Assembly (NCBI GenBank): GCA_021396245.1
Contig: WNYE01000048.1
Span: 124,001-188,000 of the forward strand
Direction: 5' to 3'
Source: Sporothrix humicola
Lineage: Eukaryota > Ascomycota > Sordariomycetes > Ophiostomatales > Ophiostomataceae
Length of the DNA stretch: 64,000 nt
Positions 33,407-45,496 of the stretch are shown piece by piece. Numbering within the stretch: the first letter of the stretch is position 1; every line of letters begins with the position of its first letter. The notes under the pieces are model-generated. The model did no database searches. It had not been told where the DNA came from and saw only the letters and a program-made list of their open reading frames with translations. A program made the translations under genes and the position numbers.

Positions 33407-36331
33407 ATGGATATCCACCGGTGTCGATTTGTGCCGTTCAAGGCGTCGGCCATCAACGCCGTGGCCTTTTCGCACCCGCACCTACCGGCAGACAGCAAGT
33501 TCAGCCGTGGAACGCCTGCGCGTATGGCAATTGGGCGTGCCAATGGCGACATTGAGATCTGGAACCCGATGCAGGGAACATGGCTGCAGGAGACGACAAT
33601 TCCGGGTGGTCACGACCGCAGCGTCGAGGGCCTGGCATGGCTGGTGGGCGACGACGAAGAATTGGACGACAACACAAGTCACAGCAACGGAAACGGAAAC
33701 GGGAACTCAAAGAGCCGTTCAGTGATCAGCCACGGCCAGCTGCGGCTTTTCAGCATCGGCTACACAAACACGATTACCGAGTGGGATCTGGAAAAGGGCT
33801 GCGCCAAGCGCCACGCCAGCGGCCAGCACGGCGAGCTGTGGTGTCTGGCGACCCAGCCAAAGGCGTCTGCAACGGCAAAGTCACAGGCTTCGTCCCATGC
33901 CACAACACAGCGTCTTGTCGGCGGCACAATCGACGGCTGTCTGGCGCTCTACTCGACGGACGACGACGAGCTGCGGTTCCTGCGGTTGTGCCGGACGCCC
34001 AAGAAGAACGTCAAGATTGTCAGCATTGCGTTCCAGACGCGGCAGCTGGCTGTGGCTGGCTGCTCCGATGGCACGATCCGTGTCTTTGATATCCGCAACG
34101 GCGCTGTCCTGCACGCCATGACGATGGGCCGCGATCTGATGGCCGAAAAGGCACTGGCACACAGCACCAAAAATATCATCGTTTGGTCGGTGCGCTGTCT
34201 GCCCAATGGCGACATTGTCTCGGGCGATTCGACGGGCCAGATCTGCATCTGGGACGGTACGACGTACACGCAGGCGCAGCGCATCCAGAGCCACACCCAG
34301 GACGTGCTGAGCCTCGCCACGAGCGCCGACGGCAGCTCGATTATCAGCGGTGGCATGGACCGCCGTGTGGTCATGTACCGCGAGGTGGCCGGGCAGGCAT
34401 CGTCGCGCTGGGCCAAGGTGTGGCACCGCCGCTACCACCAGCACGATGTCAAGGCTCTGGCGGCATTCGAGGCTAAGGGCATGAGCATTGTCGTGGCTGG
34501 TGGTCCGGACGCTGCACCGGTTGTCCTTCCTCTCGAAAAGTCGGGTACCGAGCACCACCGCACGCTGTCTCATCTGCCGCAGGCCGTTCCTGTGTCCAGC
34601 GCCACGGATGCTCGTCTGGTTATCTGCTGGTGGGAGCGTCGTATCGATGTCTGGGCGTTTGACACGCCGCTCGACCAGATTCTCGGTGAAGGTGCTTCTC
34701 CTGACGCAGCCGACTCCGAGACTCTGGAGCGCAACCGTCGTCTTGTTGGTCGGATCCAGGTCAAGGGCGACGCCAACATTACAGCTGCTGCAATCAGTGC
34801 CGACGGCTCCCTCGTTGTGGCTGCCACGACCAACGAGGTCAAGGCCTTCCAGCTGCGCAAAGATTCGGCTACCGGAAGTCTGGCCATCTCCAAGGTGGCC
34901 GTTCCTGCCTCTGTTGCCAACAAGGGCGCCTCGGGCGTGGCCATTTCTCCCAACGGCCGCTGGGTGTCCATTTCCAGTGGTGTCGAGAACCATGTGACGG
35001 TCATTGAGGCTGTTCGTGATGAGGACGACAGCAAGATCACGTTCCGCCCCAAGGCTTCCCGTCTGACCCGTCTGCGGCGGTCAATTCCCCGGCACGAGCT
35101 CTTCAGCGGTCTCGGCCGCTACGACAGACGCATCACGCGCCTCACGTTCTCTCCCGACAGCAAGCTTCTGGCAACGGCCGATCTGGCGGGTTTTATTGAC
35201 ACTTGGATTCTGAGAGGCCCCGACGGCGTGACGGACGAGGTCAGTGGTACGGATGAGGCTGGTGAGGGCAACGAGGACGGCGAGATGCCCGACGTCGACG
35301 AGGAGGACTCTGACGACTCGTCTGACGAGGACACTTCAGATGCTGAGGATGGAAGCAACGGTGTTGTCAATGCCAACAGATGGGTCCGCAACCCGCGCGC
35401 CAAGCAGCTTCCCAAGCTGTCAGGTGCCCCTGTCGTTCTTTCCTTTTCGGCCGATGTCCCAGGCGCACCTGCCGTGGCTGGTGAGCCCACCTCTACTTCG
35501 GCAATCTCCAGCGACTACGTCCTCCTCGCAGTCACTGCTTCGTCCCGTCTCTTCGCCTTCAACCCGCTGCGCGCCCGCCTCGTGCCATGGCTACGCCGCC
35601 TGAGCCCGGCCAACCTGCCCGTCGAGTACCGCAACATCCGCGACGTCGCCAAGGGCGTCCTGTGGCAGGGTCCGCGCGTGTGGATCTACGGCACCTCCTT
35701 CCTGTTCATGGTCGACACGTCGGTCGAGCCCGTGTCTACACAAGCACTTGCATCAACGTCTACAGACAAGTCTACGGAGAAGACGGCAGCGTCCACCTCT
35801 GAGCCTTCCAAGCGGAAACGCAAGCGGGGCGACGATTCGGGTGCCGGCGGCCGTATCCAGCGCACAGAGATCGGTCCCCGCCGCGTGCAGATGGCGGTTG
35901 GCGGCGAGTGGGTCGATGTTGACATGGAGGACGCCGAGGACAAGGGTACCCGCTCAGGCGATGACGACGAGGAAGACTCGGACGAGGAGGAGGAGGAAAC
36001 ACAAATGCTCCTCCAGCATCAGCAGCCTCAGCAACAACACCAAGACCAGCAGTCCAAAAAGTCGCCAAGAAAGACGCGAAAGCAGCAAAAGGACGAGGAG
36101 AAGGGGAAGGACAAGGACAACACCGATGCCGATACGCAGCTCCAAAAGCAGCTCGTCTCGCCCCAGCCGCAGCAGCCCCGCTGGTGGCACACCTTCAAGT
36201 ACCGTCCCATTCTCGGTGTCGTCCCGTTGTCTCTGTCTTCCACCGAATCGTCGGCCTATCCTTCGCTCGAGGTTGCCCTGATCGAGCGGCCTGGCTGGGA
36301 CATTGACCTGCCGATGCGTTACGACGAGTAG
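33407..36331 (+). CDS. UTP4: U3 snoRNP / t-UTP component Utp4 (cirhin)
   Basis: Single exon, 974 residues. I start at ATG 33407 (MDIHRCRFVPF), the conserved UTP4 beginning. The frame stays open upstream but reads through a poly-A run. Two tandem WD40 propellers occupy roughly residues 10-610 and 700-790. An acidic insert (about 614-655) and Ser/Lys/Glu/Gln-rich stretches (about 790-920) are disordered. The protein belongs to the t-UTP (UTP-A) subcomplex of the small subunit processome and links pre-18S rRNA transcription to early processing in the nucleolus. The C-terminus ends with a conserved strand (RPILGVVPLS then ALIERPGWD). Confidence 0.93.
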   Translation: MDIHRCRFVPFKASAINAVAFSHPHLPADSKFSRGTPARMAIGRANGDIEIWNPMQGTWLQETTIPGGHDRSVEGLAWLVGDDEELDDNTSHSNGNGNGNSKSRSVISHGQLRLFSIGYTNTITEWDLEKGCAKRHASGQHGELWCLATQPKASATAKSQASSHATTQRLVGGTIDGCLALYSTDDDELRFLRLCRTPKKNVKIVSIAFQTRQLAVAGCSDGTIRVFDIRNGAVLHAMTMGRDLMAEKALAHSTKNIIVWSVRCLPNGDIVSGDSTGQICIWDGTTYTQAQRIQSHTQDVLSLATSADGSSIISGGMDRRVVMYREVAGQASSRWAKVWHRRYHQHDVKALAAFEAKGMSIVVAGGPDAAPVVLPLEKSGTEHHRTLSHLPQAVPVSSATDARLVICWWERRIDVWAFDTPLDQILGEGASPDAADSETLERNRRLVGRIQVKGDANITAAAISADGSLVVAATTNEVKAFQLRKDSATGSLAISKVAVPASVANKGASGVAISPNGRWVSISSGVENHVTVIEAVRDEDDSKITFRPKASRLTRLRRSIPRHELFSGLGRYDRRITRLTFSPDSKLLATADLAGFIDTWILRGPDGVTDEVSGTDEAGEGNEDGEMPDVDEEDSDDSSDEDTSDAEDGSNGVVNANRWVRNPRAKQLPKLSGAPVVLSFSADVPGAPAVAGEPTSTSAISSDYVLLAVTASSRLFAFNPLRARLVPWLRRLSPANLPVEYRNIRDVAKGVLWQGPRVWIYGTSFLFMVDTSVEPVSTQALASTSTDKSTEKTAASTSEPSKRKRKRGDDSGAGGRIQRTEIGPRRVQMAVGGEWVDVDMEDAEDKGTRSGDDDEEDSDEEEEETQMLLQHQQPQQQHQDQQSKKSPRKTRKQQKDEEKGKDKDNTDADTQLQKQLVSPQPQQPRWWHTFKYRPILGVVPLSLSSTESSAYPSLEVALIERPGWDIDLPMRYDE

Positions 36332-39300
36332 GAGTGTCCACGGGGTTTGGCCTAGAAGGAAAGGTGAACAAGCATTTAGAAAGTCATTTAGACATTTGTT
36401 TGTTTGTTTGTGTTTGCATTTATTGTTCATCTGTATTTATCATAATTGTCCATTGTGTATCACTGTTACTACACGGCGTTGTCAGGAATAAAATCAAAAG
36501 CATTGCATTGGAAGAAAATAGTCATCCAGTCGTCATCAGATAGCATACTGTGTACGTTGTGCCTTCATCATTCATCAAAATCAATTACAACAAAGCCTAT
36601 GCATATCATTGGCGTCGTCGTACACAGGCCGCGTTCTTATCGTCCTCATTGTTAACAGCCGGATGCCGGTAAAGCAGACGTCGACGTCGACAAGCCAAGA
36701 AGGCCTCGACTTACTTCCAAGAGGCCTTCTTTTCATCCTAGTGAAAGGCCAAGTCGTAATTCTTCCACATGCATCGTTGCATCTTCCCTCTTCACTCTTC
36801 CCTCCTCTTCTTCCCACGCTAATGGAGGGACAGCCAAGCCCAAGAAACCAAAGCAGCCAAGAGATGCTGACGAGTCTCAGCCTTTGTCTTCCCTGTTACC
36901 GCTGTGGCTCCTGTCGTTCTTTCTGTTCCGGACTTTCTTAGCCTTTCTTGTACATCGTAGTTCCTTCAGGGACAGGTCAGGAATAAGCCCGCTCATAGTA
37001 GTGCCTTCTCGGCACTCGTCTTGTCAGACATGACACAATGGGTGACCGTTAGATGTTTTACTTTGAGGAAGAATCATTACAGATATCTTGTTTATTTATT
37101 CAGGTCGCGACGGGATATGTATGAGATTCTTTCTTAATTTTCAGGTCTGGGGTTTTTAAAATTAAAAAAAAAAAAAAAACTATTTTGTTTTTCTCAATAA
37201 CTTATAAATTATACGATAAAATATTCAAAACAGAACGATCCCCTCGCCGTACAATATTTTGGCACCATCTACAACCTACAATACCACCACGAGGAAAAGA
37301 CAAGAAATCGGCACCAGGACCGCGTGCCCGTGTGAATAGAGCAAGCTTGACTCAAGACCCAACAGTCATAGTCTGCATGGCCTGATACGTACGTCTTGAG
37401 CAGGCTTTAACTGCTTTTTTGGGAGATATTTTCCCCATTTTTTACTGCTGCGAGTGTATTCGTCATACCGACATTTTGAGTTTTCAAGCGCCTTTTTTGT
37501 AAAGACTCTTCTTTTGTGCACATCCCTCTTCCATGTAGATGTCATTAGTAGTGGTATTTGCACTTCTTTAGTGCAACTGCTCTCATGATCTTGCCACATC
37601 TAGGGTAGACCCGGTGAATTGATATTCGTATGACGCCGTCAGGAACGGCGTCACGGCGTCGGCCCCAACTTAAAAGTCCACTTCACATGAAAGTCCAGGA
37701 GGACGACAGCTACGCCTTGGCCCATCTTGATTTCTTTGTTCTCACAAAAGAAAGGGCCGAAGCCAAAATAAGGTTTGGAGACGTACTCAGACATACGTAT
37801 ATATTCGAGCACCACGATGTCGTATGCCTGCGTTTATATTGGCATCAAGGCATTACGGCACTTTTGATTTTTACACGTCAAGGACGTCCATTGCGTGGAT
37901 ATTCCATACTGCTACCACTATATCGTGGCCTAGAGAATGACCTGGACTCAATAGTTTCTCCGTTGGTCTACCGTAGCTTCATCGCAGTCTCGCAAGCATT
38001 GACTAGACCCCATTGCTTTCCCCCCCTCCCATCTCTCTTTTTTTCGTCTGCATTTCAATGATTATCCTTACTATGTACACTACGGCAGCATTTTCGTATG
38101 TGCTGCCATCTTGATATTTTGTATTATCGTGGCCTACCATGCATCTGCTTTGTTTGGCTCACGATCCCCGGAACGCGCGTTCGGCCGATTTACGTACCTT
38201 ATTGTTGTCAAAGCAAAGGGGCAGCCTTCAGGCAGATGGATTTGTTTCGACAACATTCTACTGGCCCCCTTATTCAACTTTCTTCTTCTCTCCCAATCTA
38301 CCCCCACATTCATGCCATCTCCTTGCTTGCCGTACTCCGGATCCTTTGAGTCTCTTGTCTGGATCTTATCACTGAAAACTCGGACGACAAGTCCTGCTCC
38401 AAATACAACAACGGGGACGCAAAGACCGGGGACAGGCACCCCTCGTCGGGTTGTTTTGGCGGGTTTGCGGGTTTTATTCTCCTATTCTGTGCCCTGTCCG
38501 CAAACCCACACAAGCCCTGCCCTGGTCGGCCTCGTCATCACACAAAAAATTCTGGGAATAGGGATATAGACAGGCAAAAAACAGGTCCTCGTCAACAGCT
38601 GTTCGGACGATTTTTTGTTTGAATTCATGCCGTCAAGATATCCTCTTTGCCAGAGGGAAGCAGAAACCAAATCCACGTGAAATACGACCGGTGTCATATC
38701 TTACTTCTTGTAGACGTACAAATATACGAATCCTGCCATTTTCTATACGAAACTGAAGCGAGGGCGACGGGACGGAGTATAAAACTCACGGAGTATATAA
38801 AATCAAAGTTTGACGATGTCCCGAGTGTCTTTGTGGCATTGATCACGGAGAAAATGCACATGGCCAGACCTGGCTATCGTGAGAGGCACACGATAATAAA
38901 ATAAAGGCACATATGAAAATAAATACATCAATAATTGGGTGTGAAGAAGAAGTGGAACAAACCAACAAACTGCGTCGTCATTCGCCGGGCTAATCGCACT
39001 GTTGCACCCAAGGGCTTCCCATTTAAAGGCTTGCGTATGCCCCCCCTTGGATTTTTTTGCCTATTGTTTCCCTACGTTTCTACCAGTCTTGTCCACTTTG
39101 TCTTTAACAGCTGTCTCACTCGTTTTCCTCTTACTCTTTATTTATCTCCCACGATGACAGCACGGCAGTAAATAAGGTTCTGGGCCGGTCTATTTTCTCC
39201 TTTTCTCCTCTTTACCTCTACTCTTACGATACCCGCCAGAGAAAGACGGGCTAGACTGGTATATATGAATGTGTAGTTGAACTTGGGAGGAACCAAAACG

Positions 39301-42300
39301 AACGATGAAAATTAAGTGCAAAGTGTGACAGGCTGCTAGCCACAGGAGGCTTCGCCGCATCATCGCTCTTGCCACTACTGAATTGCGGAGATGATGTCTG
39401 ATATGTGAATAAGCTTTTTTGTCGCCCCCTTCTCTTCCTTCCCCTTCTGTGCGTGCAGAGATATACCACGGAAACCGGAAGGTACCAGGTGCGCACGATC
39501 GCCAAGCCGCGAATCTGCACCACGACATACAGCAGGCGCGGCCGCCTCGTCAACCACACCTTCGATTTTCCCGATACAAAAAGGGGAAAGAAGGGGCGTT
39601 TGGACATTTGGGCTTGTGGCGTTCCTGCCTTGACACACGACGACGGACGAAGGCAGCGCCTTGCACCTGCCGTTTAAGGTTATGTAAGCCAATTGGCCAG
39701 CTCTGGACTAACGGCACAGGCTGGGCAAAACATCTGCAAAAGGTCCAAAACATATGAAAATATCTGCAAAAAGAGGCTGTCGGTTAATTGGCCGACAAAC
39801 GCGCAAGCCCACCCAGGTCATATTTGTTGGTACGAAAAAGGGGCGTGTTTGTGTGGTCTTTTGAGTTTCTGGGATGGGATGTGCTTGCGCGGCCCTTTGA
39901 TTTTCCTATTTTATTTTCGCGAAAATTTAATTCATAAAAAAACCGGCTCCTCGATGCCCCTGCTCTTTCCCTATTTCACCCATCCCACAAACTTTACTGT
40001 GTACTTCTGGCAGCCCTGGACCTGGGTTTGTCGCTCTTGGTCTCTCATTGTCACTCGTTCCTTCCCTGGAGAATGAGAAATAGGCCCTTGCCATCCTTGT
40101 CTATCATCGTGCACCAAGACCCCCAACTCTCACAGTGGCTCTTTCCCTTTATTCCGTGACCCGTGGTGACATCAAACGCAGACTTACGTATGTATGGTGT
40201 TTGCAGATGCTCTTTTGGGAAGGCGATCTGAGAATGCAATTGAACAGCCATGCTTTTCTCTCCTTTTCACCAAAGTTTGTTTGTGGCGTTTCCCTGCGCC
40301 TCAAGCCCTCTTACACGGTATTTGGAGAACCCGAGGAACGGGCATGGGGACAAGATGGCATATGTCTGGTCTATGGTGCCCTTGGCGTCAACGTATTTGA
40401 TATCTTCGCATGTCGGATGGTCCTCGTTCGTTTTCTGGAGCCATCTTGGCTGACCTGGATGCATTTCTGTTTCGAGGCTGGCCAATGATCGCCAATCTCA
40501 GCCTGGTCCATTTCTAGATTTGATGCTCAGATGCTCTTGCTTCCCCATCATTTCTTTTTGATTTTTCCATTCCACATTTGCCACAAAGAGCGCCCTAAAC
40601 ATAGGCAGCACCTTTTCACTCAAAGGACAGCATCACCTGCCTGCATTTTGGAAGTTTGCCTGCTTGTCGTCAGCCCGGTGACGTTCACGGGGGACAACAC
40701 TTCAAGAAATTTGCTGTCGGAGACAAAATGACAGCCCTGTCTCCTGTTTCTTGTTTCTCAAATACTGCCGCCTACAGTGTGTTTTGGTCCATGATAGCCC
40801 CATGCCAGCTTCCAGGGATGGCAGCCTGACCCATGGACGCTGTCATTTCATTCAACTGGAAAGCAACAGCGGACATAGCAGAATGGGACGGAGCTCGGTC
40901 TCTCAGCCTGGTCTTGTAGTCGTCACAATAAGATAACTGCAGCAGAGTAGCTATTACTTTGATGTATGCCTCTAACAACATATGAGGTAGATGTGGACAC
41001 TGCAGAGCATCTTCTTTGGTTCTTTGCATCTTTGATTTCTCTGATTTCGGCCTTTGACACAACAGCACATTGAATCGGTCTTGGCGAGCGCGGGATGTAA
41101 CAATCCCTTTTTGGGGGAGACGCAAGAAGAAGCTGAGCGTTTGGGTGCCGTGGATGGGTTTTGCTTTTTGGCTGAAAGCACATATGCGACCAAAGATCAT
41201 GGGCCGAAGGTGACTTAGCGGCATCCTCCGTACAGTTTTCCCGTCCCTTTTCTTTTCTTGCCGTACATATTGTGATATCGAAAAATCGGTGCGTCTTTTC
41301 TGGATGTGCCACATATTCAGAAAGAAGATACCTGTGTGTTGTTTGCCCTTGCAGGTTTGTTTATTCCACAAGGTGTCCGTTTAGAACCCGGGAAATCGGC
41401 AGTCGTGGCTGACTATCTTCCAAGAGAACGACAGATTCATCCTTTATTTACACAGTAGCAGTAGCGGACCTTGTCGGACTCCCAGTCCGCTCGTCTACTT
41501 ATATTTTGTCTTTCTGCCCGTTTGGTCTTTTTTTATGGCTCTGCGTGGGGTTTCATCATTATCTATCGGATTTAATGTCTTGTAAGATACCTTGTAGCTT
41601 TCGAGGGTTTTGAGTTTGAATTAAATTTGATTCACTCTTGGCCGAGCCTGGGCCTGCGATTCTGAGTCTTTTTAAGAAATCCAACAGCCATCACACGGCC
41701 GCAGGCCAACACTATGCCCGAACGTGAAATGTTGAATTGATGCAATATCGAAGTAAAGTGGCTTATCTCGAACACTCTGGGCAACATAAAAAGAAATTCA
41801 AGAATACGTGATGAAGTGACGGGACAATATAAATCTGTCTTTCATATACCCTCTTTCATATATATTCCGTTGTCCGAGAGGGTAGGTGCTGCCCCCAGGT
41901 CGAAAGAGGAAAGAATAGCCCATAACACACCAAGGGCCTTACGCCTTCGGGACCATCTGCGGGAGCATCTCGCAGCTGCCGTAAGACAACAATGTAATTA
42001 TGACACTGTCGAATAAGTACCACTGCGATCCTGGAACGATTCGCATGCTAGAAAAGATTGTCCCAGCATCTTTCTCGACACATGTCTCCCGCGTGACTGC
42101 CATGATAGGTTTGGTGTGCTTGTATGATCTGCCTCTTGTGCTGCGCATTCGGAGGGTCGCTCTTTCTCAGCCACAACGTCTCAACCGTCAAGAGTGGGCC
42201 CTCAATCGGTCATGTCATGGAGAAGGAACTATCCAACAGCCAGTCAGGTGCCGTAGAAAGAGCAAGGGGCTGTGAGGGAAGAGAGCCTCAAGTCAATGTG

Positions 42301-45300
42301 TTGTTGAGAACTGAGAGAGGAAAGAGCGAACGGAAAAGAGGAAAGTAAAAAGAGGGTACCAAAAAAGCATGCGCCAGCTACGCCTCGTCATCGCCTCCCC
42401 ACCGAGCCCTTGTTAGCGCACGGAAGGTGTGCGCAGGGTCTCTCACAAGGCAAGGCCAGACCAGAAGACTACACCAGTTATTTTGTATGTATTTTACTGG
42501 CTGTCGTACGGAGTACTGTGGTAATATGTGCTCGTCCACCGAAGCCGTCCGCCGCTTGGTGCCTGAGCAGGCTGAGAGGGAAGGTTCGTTTTTTCCCTCT
42601 CTTGTCACAGTTTCTCCTTTGGCGACTGCCTGAATGAAACTATGGGTGCGGAGGTACGAAAGGCGAAAGAGGCAGGCACGGGTGCGCGCGTGTGCCCTCC
42701 ATCATTCCCTTCTCAGGCTGACGTTGCCGGCAGAATGTGGGAAATAGATGGCTTTCATACGTCGACAGTCTTGGCATTGTGGAAAAGGGGGAGGGTGCAA
42801 GAGTGGGAGACAAACTGACAGAAAGAACACTGCAGCGAGAGGAACCCAGAATTAAACAGGAAAGCACGCTCTGGAGTCCCACAGGCCCAAGATCGACTTA
42901 ATATTCTGAGCGAGGAAGCTGCGATGCAAGCGAGGCAAGTACTTACACCTATCTTCGAGCCAGCGAACTGCGCCAACACCGCGCTATGCACTGCAGTGCC
43001 GGAGCGATGCCCGTAAGAAAAGGGGACAGAAAAATAGAAAAGCAGAAAAGCGACCATGGTTGCACGAGTACGTGTCTCCATGTCAGATGCCTGCAGTGGT
43101 ACATTGGGAGCGCGGACGGTACTTTCTAATCGCAGAAGGATTGGCAGTCGACACAGGTACCGTAAAGTGAAGGGAGGAAGGGCCCTCTTTAGTCTTTGAA
43201 ATGGCAAAACCCCCAAGCAGGACCCAAATGTCTTGGCATTCGTCTGCGATGGAGCGCCCGCGCCCACGCACCCTCGCTGGCTCGCACCTTCCATGTTGTG
43301 TCCGCTGCTGCTGTCTGCTGTGTCTTGAAAAGTCCTGACGAGACCAGCCTGCAAAAGCGTGCCAAGCCTTGCTACCATTGGCCAGCTGCCCTGGAAGAGA
43401 CGCGCGTTCACTGCCCCTTCTTTCCCCTTCTTTGACGGCTGTACCCACGCCCCCCCTCGCTGGTCGCTCTTTCCATTTTGAATTTGTTCGTTTCTATTTC
43501 GTCTGGTGCCTGGTTTCGTTGATTTCCATTCTCATGGTTGAGATGTGGTCAACTGCCATTTGCAGTGCTCAGTAAAACGCACATACAGATACTGTTGGCC
43601 CAAGGGATCGGGATGGCCGTAAAGGATAAGGTTTTGTCTTGCCGTTCGGAGAGGGAGAGCTAGAAAAAAGAAAAGAAAATTGTGTCAAAACGAACTGCAA
43701 AAGGCGAGACACGGCGATCCAAGATGCACCGATTGAGGCAGCCATCTGATGTACTATTTTGCTGTAGTTCCACACAAAAGGTACTTGTCGCAAGGGCGGA
43801 GATGCGATTCCAGATGCCCAGTCGCACTTTCCCGCCCGGTGTACAGCCCTGTAAGTTTCCCTCTAGGCAGGCTCTTCAGCGATGCTTCAAATCTCCAGGC
43901 TGTAACAAAGAAACATATCATCTGCCAGGACGCAGCCAGAAAGACAATAAATGGAGATTCCGCCAGAGATACCCAATTATAATAGCAAATAATAAGACCC
44001 TTCTTACAATAATCCTCCGCCGTACTCGTAGTATGGCGTAGCGCAGCAGGAGAGACAAGGGGAGACACGCAAGCATGTCCGTCGCTCTTTCCCTGGAGAG
44101 GCGCATACGTACGCTTGTCGCCATCCATCGCCATCGGCCGCTTCCACCACACCCCCCTTCTTTCCCCCCATTCAATCCATTCCCCAGTTCGTGGTTGCTT
44201 TTTTCGGTCGCCGCCTACGCCTACGGAAGGCAGCAGACAAAAAAAGCCCCTGCAAAGACTGACGACAGCGCTAGGTAGTCGTCGACAGTGCCCAGAGACC
44301 GTTTTACGCTTCTTTTCGCTCTACCTGACTCTCGGTCTCTCCTTCCTCTCTCCATCTCGACTCTTGAGTCTCTTTTGTTTTCTTTCCGCTTCATTGCGTA
44401 CTGAGAAGATTCGTCCTCGATCCCAAGCGACGACACTCTCTCCCTTTCACACCCCCAATTCGTTAATTCCCTTCACCCCATATCCTCTGTTTTCCTCTTC
44501 TGCCTCGCTCGTCTTATTTCGACGCCTACGCCCCCTGGTCCTCCCGACGTCCCACTCTCGACTCTCGACTCTTCTTTTCTCTCTTTCTTTCTTTTTTTTC
44601 TTTTTACTTCTACCTCGACCAGCCTCTCCCTCGTCTCAACTCAACAAATTCCCCATTCCCGCGGCATGACGGCGTGGAGGAGGAACGACGACAGACGACG
44701 ACCTGCAAGCCTGTAGACAAGCACGACATCGACGACTACGGGACTACGACGACTAAAATCACAACGGCATTGCACCACGAATTGTCTTTGCAACCATATA
44801 GGCATACCCTTTCACTCACACAAACATCACGAAAATACGACGACGCTTCCAGCTTGAACATCGTCCTGCTCCGTCCTTTACGGTGTCCACTCGTTTCGGA
44901 TTGCCTGCTTGTTTGTGTTAACCGCATAGCGAGCAATCTTTTCTTCAGCATCATCATCCATCTGTAAATACGAGACGAAATTGCAAAAGAGACAGCATTT
45001 CATACATATGACGAACAACGACGACGTCGGATTGCACAGCGAAGCCCACGAGACAACGGCGGCCACTCATATTTGATTTGAGCGACGGTTCACTCGATCA
45101 CGGATCACGGAATCACGCATACTTGCGCTACCCACGCCATCATTGCGTCTGCGTGTGTGCACACTCCTGCAAATCGATACGCCTCCTTGTCCCATTGACT
45201 TGTGGACTAAGTGGCTGCTCCATCAGCGTCTACGCCGGATAGTCCAACGATTTCGAAGCATCGACCGCGATAGACGACCAAGAAGCGAACAATTGCTCTG

Positions 45301-45496
45301 CGTGACGGTTCGACGAGACACCATCGGTTCCTTATCTCATCATTTGCAAAAGAGAGACGCGCGTTGTCTGCCTTTGGCTGACTTCTCCACCACCCGCTCT
45401 GTCTTCTCCCTCCGACCCTGATCGACACGCCATAGTCGACAGGCTGCAGCATTCTTCTTCTTTCTTTCCTTTTACGACAAATACACACACATCACA
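36332..45496. other. 9.2 kb region without supported gene
   Basis: Short ORFs on both strands overlap each other, lack recognisable motifs and have compositions reflecting the local base content. Present are an 11-bp-arm hairpin (36697-36731), an A-run near 37164, two TACGGAGTA-like sites at 38771-38795, one exact copy at 42507, and a long CT-rich zone (about 44130-44670) with the expected look of the PNG1 promoter and leader. No transposase or reverse transcriptase frame was seen. Confidence 0.45.
36697..36731. terminator. Stem-loop downstream of UTP4
   Basis: Perfect 11-bp arms AAGAAGGCCTC and GAGGCCTTCTT surround a 13-nt loop, 366 bases after the UTP4 stop. It may be a 3' UTR or RNA structure; function unproven. 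Confidence 0.3.

Noticed and set aside
40772..41371. 199-codon minus-strand ORF in the gene-empty region
   Set aside because: No motifs, no family resemblance, composition like surrounding DNA, no convincing splice partners. The 218-codon ORF at 42755..43411 (-) was rejected for the same reasons.
28311..42939. 17-bp exact repeat GATGCAAGCGAGGCAAG at 28311 and 42923
   Set aside because: A single 17-bp match is not clearly beyond chance in 64 kb, and flanks do not align.
44115..44669. 184-codon ORF upstream of PNG1
   Set aside because: Entirely Ser/Leu/Pro/Phe-rich because it translates a CT-rich promoter/leader tract.
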